Positions 25,208 to 33,493 of a DNA stretch of 64,000 nt are shown piece after piece. The stretch covers positions 1-64,000 of the forward strand of contig JAEXRW010000010.1 of the NCBI GenBank assembly GCA_023454175.1, given 5' to 3'. How positions within the stretch are numbered: position 1 is the first letter of the stretch; each line of letters begins with the position of its first letter. The notes under the pieces are model-generated. The model was not told the DNA's origin, ran no database searches, and was given only the letters and a program-made list of their open reading frames with translations. The DNA comes from Bacillota bacterium. Its GTDB lineage: Bacteria > Bacillota > Clostridia > Christensenellales > JAEXRW01. The position numbers were made by a program, and so were the translations under genes.

Positions 25208-26002
25208 ATGAAACTTTCGTTCAGCACATTGGGCTGTCCGGAATGGAGCTGGCACGATATCACCGCCACGGCCAGGGATCTGGGCTATGACGGCATCGAG
25301 GTGCGCGGTGTGGGACGGGAGCTTTCTGTGCCGCGGGTTGGGGAATTCACTCCGCGCAACATGGAATCCACCATACAGGAACTGAAAAGGCTGGAGCTCA
25401 CCATCCCTGTCCTGGCCAGCGCGGTGGCCCTACAAGGGCACGGGAACCGCAAGGAATTGATCGGGGAGGGCAGGGATTATATCGACACGGCGCAGCGCAT
25501 GGGCATTGAATATGTCCGCGTGCTGGGGGACAACGACCCAGAGCCATCAGAGCCGGTGGACGATGCGTGGGTGCTGGAGGGGCTGCAGGAGCTGGCGGGA
25601 TACGCCGCCTTCATGGGTGTGACGATATTGATCGAAACCTACGGCTGCTACGCGGATACCGAGCGGCTGGCACGGCTCATGGAAAATGTACCGGGTGTGG
25701 CGGCGCTGTGGGATATTAACCATCCATACCGGTATTACGGCGAACCGCCCGAAACGACCATCCAAAACCTGGACGGCCGGATCAGGCACGTACATATGAA
25801 GGACACGACCATGAAGGATGGCCGGACCTGCACCTCACTGATGGGCAGCGGCACGCTTCCCATTGAAGAGTGTGTAGGGAGGCTGCAGGATACGGGGTAT
25901 GACGGCTTTTACTCACTGGAATGGGTGAAACGGTGGGACATGAGCCTGGAGGAACCGGGCATTGCCTTTGCCCAGTATGTGAGCTATATGAAGCGATTTT
26001 AA
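25208..26002 (+). CDS. Sugar phosphate isomerase/epimerase-like TIM barrel
   Basis: 264 residues of the xylose isomerase-like TIM-barrel superfamily (AP endonuclease 2 family). It begins MKLSFSTLGCPEWSWHDI and has GYDGIEVRG. Metal-ligand candidates are Glu in ILIETYG, Asp/His in LWDINHPYRY, His in RHVHMKD and Glu in FYSLEWVK. These enzymes isomerise or epimerise sugars and related acids. The ATG at 25208 is set by a G-rich site eight bases upstream. A terminator-like hairpin follows directly. Confidence 0.85.
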   Translation: MKLSFSTLGCPEWSWHDITATARDLGYDGIEVRGVGRELSVPRVGEFTPRNMESTIQELKRLELTIPVLASAVALQGHGNRKELIGEGRDYIDTAQRMGIEYVRVLGDNDPEPSEPVDDAWVLEGLQELAGYAAFMGVTILIETYGCYADTERLARLMENVPGVAALWDINHPYRYYGEPPETTIQNLDGRIRHVHMKDTTMKDGRTCTSLMGSGTLPIEECVGRLQDTGYDGFYSLEWVKRWDMSLEEPGIAFAQYVSYMKRF

Positions 26003-26011
26003 TAAATGATT

Positions 26012-26034
26012 AAGGTCCGCAGAATGCGGGCCTT
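26012..26034 (+). terminator. Hairpin after the TIM-barrel gene
   Basis: AAGGTCCGCA and TGCGGGCCTT form a 10-bp stem (one G-T pair), ending just before the next gene's start codon. Confidence 0.6.
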
Positions 26035-26038
26035 CCTT

Positions 26039-26608
26039 ATGGAGGTCAGGACAACGCGAAATTACTTTTTAACGACTGACAGGTTGGGTTTCGGAATATG
26101 GGGCCAAGAAGACATCGAAGATGCAGTTGCACTTTGGGAGGACCCGGATGTGACGCGGTATATCGTGGCGGGCGGGGTGATGGACAGGGTGCAGATCAAA
26201 GCCCGGCTGCAGAAAGAGATCGATACATATGCACGGCATCACATCCAGTACTGGCCTGCTTACCTGCTGGAAACCGGGGAGCTGGCTGGGTGCTGCGGGC
26301 TGCGGCCGTATGATGCGGAGAAGGATATCCTGGAGATGGGCGTCCACCTGAAAAAGAAATACTGGGGGCTGGGGCTGGCGGCGGAGGCATGCCGGGCAGC
26401 CATATTATATTCATTCGAGAAGTTGGGAGCCCAGGCGCTTTTTGCGGGGCACAACCCGGATAACTCCGCCTCGGCAAAGATGCTGACCAGACTGGGATTT
26501 ACCTATACGCACGACGAATATTATCCGCCAACCGGGATGAACCATCCTTCATACCTGTTGAAAAAGGACGACTTTATTCAGCAGCACGAATTTCGATTAA
26601 AAGATTAA
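26039..26608 (+). CDS. GNAT acetyltransferase (RimJ/RimL type)
   Basis: 189 residues. It opens with the RimJ/L style LTTDRLGFGIWGQEDIEDA. It has strand text LEMGVHLKKKYWGLGLAAEACRA with the CoA loop, then ALFAGHNPDNSASAKMLTRLGFTY. The family acetylates ribosomal protein N-termini or small amines. The start is uncertain: ATG 26039 lacks a clear site because a hairpin occupies the space, and in-frame ATGs at 26006 and 26024 are alternatives. 26039 fits family length best. Confidence 0.85.
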   Translation: MEVRTTRNYFLTTDRLGFGIWGQEDIEDAVALWEDPDVTRYIVAGGVMDRVQIKARLQKEIDTYARHHIQYWPAYLLETGELAGCCGLRPYDAEKDILEMGVHLKKKYWGLGLAAEACRAAILYSFEKLGAQALFAGHNPDNSASAKMLTRLGFTYTHDEYYPPTGMNHPSYLLKKDDFIQQHEFRLKD

Positions 26609-26635
26609 GGCGCAGTTATCTGCGCCTTGTTTTGC
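26607..26635 (+). terminator. Terminator after the RimJ/L-type gene
   Basis: AAGGCGCAG and CTGCGCCTT form a 9-bp stem followed by GTTTT. It overlaps the stop codon. Confidence 0.7.
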
Positions 26636-26652
26636 ATTCATATCGTTCAGGA

Positions 26653-28071
26653 CTATACTTTTTTATCCTTGATCAGTTGGCCCAGCTTTGCAGCACTGGA
26701 AAAGGCCTCAATGATACAAGCCTGGTGGGCTTCATCCACATGGACGGATTCATGGATCCTGCTGCCCCGGAAATGCAGGCAGACCTGTCCGTCCATGCCG
26801 TTTTCCTTGATCGTCTGCGGCCCGTGCACATATCCCATAAGGGATGCCGCATAGTACTTGCCGCCGATTTTTACCCACACCGGCCTCCTGGAGGAAACCA
26901 GCTTGCCCCCCCATGCTTCTTTCATGGCCGCGGTATCGGCCTTGGTCAACGGCTCTACATCGGCGTGCCACCAGCCGCCAAACCGCCGCATGGTCCAATG
27001 AATGCCTGTACGCACGTCGATGACCTCAAAGGGCTGGTACTTTTTAACGGCATTCTCCATGTATCCAGACCAGTCGTCGAGCCACACTTTCCCGTTTTTC
27101 TGTGGCTTCTGGGCGGGCATTGACTTGCGGTAATTATGACCGATCCGGATGGCGCCGTTCAAACCATACAATAATAGTTGGGTCTGGGAGCCCGCGATGC
27201 CGTCGGACCTGAGCTTTACGGAAGACTGGAACCGGGCGACCGCAGATTTTGTGGCGCTGCCGTAGGTGCCGTTGGAGACATCCTTGAAAAATCCCTTTGT
27301 TTTCAAAGCATCCTGCAGGTTGATCACATCCTGCCCCTTCATGCCGGGTGATAGCGGGACATAGTAGTAATTGGAAGGGAGCCTGTAGGTGACATAATCA
27401 GCCCGGACATAGCCCTTTTTGCCCGAGCGGCTGACGTAGAGCCAGCTGTCCTGCAACTTGTAGGCCGTCAGGGTGTCGCCCTTATTCATGAGCGTGACGA
27501 TACCTGCGGAAGTGCTGGGGCTGCTGCGAAGCTTGACATCCTGCGAATTGACAGTAGCGGTGACATTGAGGGTCGTAATGATATACTGGTGCACGTTCTT
27601 TTTCTGGACCCAGCCGGATTTGCTGCCGTGCTTGACCTGATACCAATCACCGTATGAGCCGGTAATGGTCACATCGTTCTTCGCCAAGACCTGCTCAACC
27701 GATGCACTTTCTGCATCATAGGATTTACGCATGGCATCGGCGCGGGTCATGACGGCGGGCTGGCTCAGCCCCGTTACTTTTACATTGAGGAAATCCTGCC
27801 GTACATACCCCGTCTTGCCATTATACCTGATCTTGAACCAGCCGCCCTTTTCACTCGCGACCACGCTTACCTTGGCGCTTTTATCCATCTTGGCAACGAT
27901 GTCTGACGCCGTGGACGGTCTGCTGCGCAGGTTCACACCTGAATCGTTGATCATACCTGTACTGGCGGTGGCCAAAGCCTGCGCCTCAGAAGGGATGAAA
28001 GCCGAAAGCGTGACAATGAAAGCGATGCAAAGGATCAGGGCTGTGAGTCTGACTGGAGCGATAATCTTCAT
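26653..28071 (-). CDS. Secreted SH3 / peptidoglycan-binding protein with a His-rich C-terminal domain
   Basis: 472 residues. A signal peptide (about 1-33, ending SEAQA) precedes three bacterial SH3-like domains (about 38-98, 103-160 and 168-230; first two typical text blocks VNLRSRPSTASDIVAKM and VKLRSSPSTSAGIVTLM). A PG-binding-1 domain follows at about 240-305 (VINLQDALKTKGFF). Residues about 320-472 form a further domain with conserved-looking HADVEP, HGPQT, CLHFRGS and HVDEAHQ. That domain may be a metal-dependent wall hydrolase, but this is inference. It has no YkuD or NlpC/P60 motif. Confidence 0.85.
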   Translation of the reverse strand: MKIIAPVRLTALILCIAFIVTLSAFIPSEAQALATASTGMINDSGVNLRSRPSTASDIVAKMDKSAKVSVVASEKGGWFKIRYNGKTGYVRQDFLNVKVTGLSQPAVMTRADAMRKSYDAESASVEQVLAKNDVTITGSYGDWYQVKHGSKSGWVQKKNVHQYIITTLNVTATVNSQDVKLRSSPSTSAGIVTLMNKGDTLTAYKLQDSWLYVSRSGKKGYVRADYVTYRLPSNYYYVPLSPGMKGQDVINLQDALKTKGFFKDVSNGTYGSATKSAVARFQSSVKLRSDGIAGSQTQLLLYGLNGAIRIGHNYRKSMPAQKPQKNGKVWLDDWSGYMENAVKKYQPFEVIDVRTGIHWTMRRFGGWWHADVEPLTKADTAAMKEAWGGKLVSSRRPVWVKIGGKYYAASLMGYVHGPQTIKENGMDGQVCLHFRGSRIHESVHVDEAHQACIIEAFSSAAKLGQLIKDKKV

Positions 28072-28556
28072 TTGATACGTCCTCCTTTAAGGGGATCCCT
28101 CTATAATGGTCCGTCGGGCATTTTTATACTTATGGTCGAACGCATTGCAAGCGTGGAACGGCTTCGATCGGAATAGCATTTCAAAAAGATCAGCCGGTGT
28201 TAGTTTTGCCATAATGTTATCATATTATTGCAATAATGTTAAGTTCCTTTTTCTGGAGCGCAACAATACACTCGTATTGAAACTCCCTTTCCCCCAATAC
28301 CCGCAAATGGAGCAATTCAGAAGAGTTTACTTCTTTATATCGAATATGTTGAATATCTTGTTTTTGCCAGTGAAATATGATATACAGAAGTATCAAAGCA
28401 GAGAGTTGTCCTATTATCAACAATACAAACCCCCTGAATAATACCGGTTAGGCTATCATGCAGCTCGTTGAAGCCGTTAATGCGTTATTCGGGTCAGAGA
28501 TATTCGCTCCGAGCACATGTGTACGAGGCCATCTATATATTTGGGAGACGTAATAA
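28072..28556. other. Intergenic region with an AT-rich patch
   Basis: A 485-bp gap. The stretch 28200-28440 is distinctly more AT-rich than its surroundings. It contains one weak small-ORF candidate on the minus strand (listed separately). No hairpin, repeat or RNA gene that I can identify is present in the remainder. Confidence 0.5.
28220..28423 (-). CDS. Possible small membrane protein, 67 residues
   Basis: A TTG start with GGGGG six bases upstream opens a frame beginning MLIIGQLSALILLYIIFHW, a plausible single membrane helix. A polar tail follows (QKQDIQHIRYKEVNSSELLH). It is AT-rich relative to neighbours, which could mean recent acquisition or simply non-coding DNA with a chance frame. 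No family is recognised. Confidence 0.3.
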   Translation of the reverse strand: MLIIGQLSALILLYIIFHWQKQDIQHIRYKEVNSSELLHLRVLGEREFQYECIVALQKKELNIIAII

Positions 28557-29771
28557 ATGACATCCATATTGCTGGCCGTTATCTATGCAGCCTTTATCAG
28601 CCTGGGACTGCCGGATTCCATCCTGGGCTCGGCATGGCCATCCATGTTTTGGGAGCTGAATGTCCCCATCTCATATGTTGGCGTGATCAGCATGATCATC
28701 GCCGGAGGAACGATCGTCTCCAGCCTTTTCAGCGCCAAACTGATACGAAGGATCGGCACCGGCAGGGTGACTGCAATCAGTGTGGCGCTCACAGCCGCCG
28801 CACTGCTGGGATTCGCGTTTTCGCATTCATTCTGGATGCTATGCCTATTCGCAATCCCCTATGGCCTGGGCGCCGGAAGTGTAGATGCGGCGTTGAACAA
28901 TTTCGTGGCGCTGCATTATAAAGCCCGTCATATGAGCTGGCTGCACTGCTTCTGGGGGATCGGTGCGACTACCGGGCCTTTCATCATGGGCCTATGCCTG
29001 ACAGGAGGCCTGAAGTGGAATTCAGGATATCTGATCATCGGTATCGCCCAGGTGGCATTGGTGGGCTGCCTCATCCTCTCACTGCCATTATGGAGAAAAA
29101 AGCAGAATGAAAGCAAACTGAGTAGCGAAATAACGATGCACCTCAGCCTGCGCGAAACACTCAGGCTTCCCGGCGCAAAACCGGTCATGACTACATTTTT
29201 CTGCTACTGTGCCCTGGAATCGACCACAGGATTGTGGGCGAGCAGCTATCTGGTTCTGCACAAAGGCATCAATTCGGAAACGGCTGCTACGTGGGCGTCC
29301 CTCTTTTACCTGGGGATCACGGCAGGGAGATTCCTGAGCGGGTTTGTGACTGCAAAGGTCGGGGATAAAAACATGGTCCGAATCGGACAGGCAATGGTCG
29401 GGGTCGGGGTCGCGGCTATCCTGCTCCCATTTGACAATGCATTCACGCTGACCGGACTGATCCTGACGGGACTGGGATGCGCGCCCATATTCCCGGGCCT
29501 GCTGCATGAGACGCCCGAAAATTTCGGAGCGGACAAGTCCCAATCGGTGATGGGCATGCAGATGGCCTGCGCATACATCGGCGCCACATTCATGCCCCTG
29601 GTGTTCGGATTCCTGGCTGATAAAATCAATATCAGCCTTTACCCGTATTACCTGATGCTGTTTGCCTTGCTGATGTTTACAATGGTCGAACGGATGAACA
29701 GAATCCAATACAAGAAAGCGCAAACAGCCAGTTCAAACGCCCAGGATCAAAGCGAAGAGTGCCCCGAATAA
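28557..29771 (+). CDS. MFS transporter
   Basis: 404 residues and about 12 helices. The helix 2-3 loop has SAKLIRRIGTGRVTAIS, matching the MFS loop pattern, and GFVTAKVGDKNMVRIG marks the equivalent loop in the second half. PYGLGAGSVDAALNNFVALHY resembles FucP/YfkF-like carriers for sugars or small metabolites. GGGAG precedes the ATG. It lies upstream of the CrtC-like/Rph-like pair in the same direction, separated by a promoter-like region. Confidence 0.85.
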   Translation: MTSILLAVIYAAFISLGLPDSILGSAWPSMFWELNVPISYVGVISMIIAGGTIVSSLFSAKLIRRIGTGRVTAISVALTAAALLGFAFSHSFWMLCLFAIPYGLGAGSVDAALNNFVALHYKARHMSWLHCFWGIGATTGPFIMGLCLTGGLKWNSGYLIIGIAQVALVGCLILSLPLWRKKQNESKLSSEITMHLSLRETLRLPGAKPVMTTFFCYCALESTTGLWASSYLVLHKGINSETAATWASLFYLGITAGRFLSGFVTAKVGDKNMVRIGQAMVGVGVAAILLPFDNAFTLTGLILTGLGCAPIFPGLLHETPENFGADKSQSVMGMQMACAYIGATFMPLVFGFLADKINISLYPYYLMLFALLMFTMVERMNRIQYKKAQTASSNAQDQSEECPE

Positions 29772-29836
29772 CCTGCAACGTTTTCCGGCAAAAATACAGG
29801 ACCTGTTCATTTCTGATTCCTTTTCAGCGTATGATT

Positions 29837-29878
29837 TGCTATACTTAAAAAAACCTGCAGGTACAACCTGCAGGTAAC
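29837..29878 (+). promoter_or_regulatory. Promoter and leader hairpin of the Rph-like operon
   Basis: An extended -10 (TGCTATACT, 29837-29845) is followed directly by two palindromic ACCTGCAGGT units that can pair with each other. A T-rich tract (29883-29899) follows. This could be the terminator of the MFS gene, or a leader hairpin of the next operon. The -35 is weak. Confidence 0.45.
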
Positions 29879-29920
29879 GGCATTATTTTATTTTTTTATC
29901 TGAACGGGAGATCGATAGAA

Positions 29921-30982
29921 GTGAGCATCAAACAAAGACTCAAGCAGGCCATTGTTCAACGTTCCATCGGCAAGCGCAAAAAGGCGCACCCATTCGACCA
30001 GCACTTCGCGGAGAACTTCACCCTTCCACCTGATGCATTACCCGACAAGAACAACAGCTATTATTTTTCCGCCCATGATGGCGAAGGCGCCAGTTTCCTT
30101 TTCCGGCTGGGAAGAAGGGGCGGAGGCAAAAGCGAGATCTGGCTGGCCTACAAGAATGCGGCGGGGCAGGCCTGGATCAACAGCCGACATCTTTTTGACG
30201 ATGCGGATTCGCCGGCGAAGGTAGAATGCATCACCCCCGGTGAGAAGTGGGCGTTTTCCTACAAGGGCAAGGCTGTGAAGCTGGCACTGGACAAAGACAT
30301 GGCAGGGATCCCGCAGGCCCCCGAAGCGCATGCGGAATTCACCGGCACTTTCACTGCAAGCGATCCGATCTTTGAATTTTCATACCATATGGACCCGGAA
30401 CCTCTGGCGAGGGCCATAGCGATGGAGAAATGGACGAAAGGCTTTTTCAAGGAAGTACAGGAAAACGACCAGACGCATTACGAACAGCAGGGGCACGTCA
30501 AAGGTGAACTGACATTGGACGGCAAGAAGATACCCCTCGACATGCGCGCGATGCGGGACCATTCCTTCGGTAAACGGGACTGGAACTACATGGACCGCCA
30601 TATCTGGCTGATGGCGCTGCTTGAGGACGGGACGGCGCTGAACGTGAACATGGTGCGCTACCCCGCCGTAGCCAATCTGCAGACCGGTTATTACATAACA
30701 GACAGTGACACGGTTTGTGTACACAGCGCAACGCCCATGGATGAGATCGAATGCACCGGCAAGGTACCGAAAGGCTTCCAATACAGCGTACGCCTGACGG
30801 ACGGGAGGGTGCTGCAGGCAGCATGTGAGAAGGAAATGGAATTTGTATTCCCCTTCGACGAAGGCCTGTACACCATTTATGAGGGTGTTGGCAACTTCAC
30901 GGTAAACGGCGTGAAGGGCCGGGGCATCATCGAATTTGCATTCAACCGGGATGCCTCCCGCTGGACGAGGGGAGGCAAGTAA
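29921..30982 (+). CDS. CrtC/AttH-like lipocalin-type protein (DUF7064/DUF7065-like)
   Basis: 353 residues with no signal peptide or helix. The motif MRDHSFGKRDWNYMDRH (about 203-219) matches the RDHSWGxRDW signature of hydroxyneurosporene-synthase/AttH-like double-lipocalin proteins, which act on or bind hydrophobic molecules. The C-terminus KGRGIIEFAFNRD fits the same family. The start is GTG with GGGAG upstream. The stop lies two bases before the Rph-like start, so the two are tightly coupled and probably act on the same compound. Family membership is my inference from motifs. Confidence 0.65.
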   Translation: MSIKQRLKQAIVQRSIGKRKKAHPFDQHFAENFTLPPDALPDKNNSYYFSAHDGEGASFLFRLGRRGGGKSEIWLAYKNAAGQAWINSRHLFDDADSPAKVECITPGEKWAFSYKGKAVKLALDKDMAGIPQAPEAHAEFTGTFTASDPIFEFSYHMDPEPLARAIAMEKWTKGFFKEVQENDQTHYEQQGHVKGELTLDGKKIPLDMRAMRDHSFGKRDWNYMDRHIWLMALLEDGTALNVNMVRYPAVANLQTGYYITDSDTVCVHSATPMDEIECTGKVPKGFQYSVRLTDGRVLQAACEKEMEFVFPFDEGLYTIYEGVGNFTVNGVKGRGIIEFAFNRDASRWTRGGK

Positions 30983-30984
30983 AG

Positions 30985-33429
30985 ATGAAGATATATGATC
31001 TCACCGCCATCCCCCTGGCGGAATACCTCAAGGTGGGGGGGAAGGCGCGTGGCCTGCACGGCCTGCATATAGCCGGGTTGAATATCGCAAAAGGGTTTGT
31101 CGTAACCGATATACAGAACGAGGAAGACTATGAAAAGGCCGCGGGGCATTACGCCCGGTCTGGGTTGAAAAAGGTGGCGGTGCGTTCCTCCGCCAGCGCG
31201 GAGGACGGCTCGGATTTTTCCAATGCGGGGCAGTACACCACGTTCCTGGATGTGAGCGGCAAAGACGACGTGAAAGAAGCCATCCGGAAGTGCGTCCAAT
31301 CCCTTGGAAACGTCACAGCGGCCAGCTACGCGGGCTTCTTCAACCAGGCCAAAAGCGCAAGCATGTCGGTGGTGGTGCAGGAGATGGTGGATGCGGCCCT
31401 GGCAGGCGTATGTTTCACACAGGACCCGCTTACAGGCAAACAAACGATACTGGTGGAAGCCGTGGCGGGGCAGGGGGAGCAACTGGTCTCGGGAAGCGCC
31501 ACCGCAAAGCAGTATTACATCGACAATGATAAACTGGCCGATAGCCAGTCATATGAAAAAGCCGTTCAGTCCGCAGGCAAAATGCTTTCCCCCGGCCAAC
31601 TGCAAAATATCTGCAGGGAAGCCGCTGCCGCGAGCGGAGCATTCGAAACGCCGCTGGATACGGAGTGGGCCATCGACCCCTCCGGCACCCTGTACTGGCT
31701 GCAGGCGCGGCCGATCACCACGCTGGACGAACCCGATATCAATGAACTGGATACGAAGCTCGATATAGCCAACCATATCATCACCAACTGCAACATCGGG
31801 GAGATGCTGCCGGGTGCAGTGACGCCGCTGAGCCTTTCCACCAGCGTATACGCCATCGACTGGGGTATGCGCAAGATGTTCGTAAGGGCAGGCGTTTACA
31901 GAACTTTTGACGATATCCCGGAAGGCAGCTGCGCGCTGAGCTTTGGCAACCACCTTTTCCTCGACCTGACGGTGATGAGCCGCATGGGCGGCAAGGTACT
32001 GGCGGCCAGCGCCGAGGCCGTGGAGCTGAATATCTGCGGACGCATCCTCGAAGACATCCCCAGGCCGCCTATCCCGAAGGCCCCTGCGCTGGTGCGGGCC
32101 AACAACGGGCGGAAGTATTTTGCGTTCCTGCTTTCCCGCAACAAGGCGCGCAAAGAGATCGCGGAACTCGCCGATACGTTCAGGATACCGGGGCACACTT
32201 CTCCCGAAGGGCAGTTTGCCGCCATCGACAACGGACTGTACGCACTGAACCACTCCTTCTGGCTGCACTACATCACCTCCGCACATTCGGGGGCGATGAA
32301 CGGCGCGCTTTATCAGATCCTGATGGCCGACATGAAAGATCCCGAAAAGGTTAATGCCGCCATGGCGGGTGTACTGGAGGACATCGACGATATCGAAAGC
32401 GTGGATATCCTGCGCTCCCTGCGCCGTCTGGCCAGGGCGCTGATAGCCCAGAACCCGGACATTCAGCAATATACGATAGAACAGCTGGCGCAGGCCATGA
32501 AGACCTGCACGGGCGAAGCAAAAGAAGCGTACGATTCTTTCATCTCCCGCCACGGGCACCGCGCCATACGGGAGGCGGAAGTACGCAGCGCATCCTGGAA
32601 GAACGACGAAAAAGGGCTGATGGACTACCTGCGGTCGGTCATCGCAACGGGCGGGCAGGAAACGGTGAAGGAAAAATACGCAGAAAAGAACATCGCCGAT
32701 CTCCTTGCCCAATACAAAGGGACGAAGGCAAAGGCCCTGAGATACATCATCGGCCAGGCGCGTACTGGCGTGAAAAACCGGGAATTCTCCAAGTCCATGT
32801 GCATCAAGGTCTTCGACCAGTTCAAAACCGCCTATGCGGGGCTCGGGGAAATGCTGGTGAAGGAAGGCGCATTGCCCGACGCCGACCTGATCTATTTCCT
32901 GCAGCATAAGGAGATCGGGAAACTGGTCAACGAAAAGCAGGCGGGCCTCGTGAAGAAAGCCCTGGCGCGCAGACGGCTGCTGGACGAACAGAAGCTGCTG
33001 AAATATAACGATGTAAATGTAGGAATACCCAAGCCCGTCACCATCGACCTGAACCAGGCGGGGAGCGGCACGGTGCTCACAGGCAGCCCGATCAGCCGGG
33101 GCACAGCCACGGGAAGGGCGCGTGTGGTGCGCTCCATAGAAGACGCGAACAAACTGGAAAAAGGCGAGATCATGGTGGCGGCATTCACCGATATCGGCTG
33201 GTCGCCCTACTACTGCCTCATCGGCGCGCTGGTGACCGAGGTGGGCTCGGCCCTCTCCCACGGTGCGGTGGTGGCGCGGGAATATGCGCTGCCGCTGGTC
33301 ACCAATGTGGGCTATGCCACAAACCTGATCCGAACCGGCGATATGATCATGGTGAACGGGACGAACGGGACCATCACGATCCTGGATGCGGATGCAATCA
33401 AAGACGAGGAACAGGAACGGGTAGGATAA
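30985..33429 (+). CDS. Rifampicin-phosphotransferase-like PEP-synthase-family enzyme
   Basis: 814 residues in the three-part plan of Rph and PEP synthase. An N-terminal ATP-grasp has AVRSSASAEDGSDFSNAGQY, VVVQEMVDAALAGVCFTQDP and LYWLQARPITTL (about 1-255). A variable middle domain (about 260-700) would bind the substrate. A C-terminal swivelling domain has GSALSHGAVVAREYALPLV with the phospho-carrier His759. Such enzymes split ATP to AMP and transfer the beta phosphate onto a substrate. Rph phosphorylates rifampicin; close relatives have unknown substrates. The PEP-binding TIM barrel of true PEP synthase is absent. A terminator follows. Confidence 0.85.
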   Translation: MKIYDLTAIPLAEYLKVGGKARGLHGLHIAGLNIAKGFVVTDIQNEEDYEKAAGHYARSGLKKVAVRSSASAEDGSDFSNAGQYTTFLDVSGKDDVKEAIRKCVQSLGNVTAASYAGFFNQAKSASMSVVVQEMVDAALAGVCFTQDPLTGKQTILVEAVAGQGEQLVSGSATAKQYYIDNDKLADSQSYEKAVQSAGKMLSPGQLQNICREAAAASGAFETPLDTEWAIDPSGTLYWLQARPITTLDEPDINELDTKLDIANHIITNCNIGEMLPGAVTPLSLSTSVYAIDWGMRKMFVRAGVYRTFDDIPEGSCALSFGNHLFLDLTVMSRMGGKVLAASAEAVELNICGRILEDIPRPPIPKAPALVRANNGRKYFAFLLSRNKARKEIAELADTFRIPGHTSPEGQFAAIDNGLYALNHSFWLHYITSAHSGAMNGALYQILMADMKDPEKVNAAMAGVLEDIDDIESVDILRSLRRLARALIAQNPDIQQYTIEQLAQAMKTCTGEAKEAYDSFISRHGHRAIREAEVRSASWKNDEKGLMDYLRSVIATGGQETVKEKYAEKNIADLLAQYKGTKAKALRYIIGQARTGVKNREFSKSMCIKVFDQFKTAYAGLGEMLVKEGALPDADLIYFLQHKEIGKLVNEKQAGLVKKALARRRLLDEQKLLKYNDVNVGIPKPVTIDLNQAGSGTVLTGSPISRGTATGRARVVRSIEDANKLEKGEIMVAAFTDIGWSPYYCLIGALVTEVGSALSHGAVVAREYALPLVTNVGYATNLIRTGDMIMVNGTNGTITILDADAIKDEEQERVG

Positions 33430-33449
33430 CGATCTATCAGAGCAGTTAT

Positions 33450-33481
33450 AAAAGGAGCACCTGAAAAGGCGCTCCTTTTTT
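33450..33481 (+). terminator. Terminator of the Rph-like operon
   Basis: AAAAGGAGC pairs with GCTCCTTTT, followed by a T-run, between the convergent Rph-like and MFS genes. Confidence 0.8.
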
Positions 33482-33493
33482 GCGGGACAGCGG

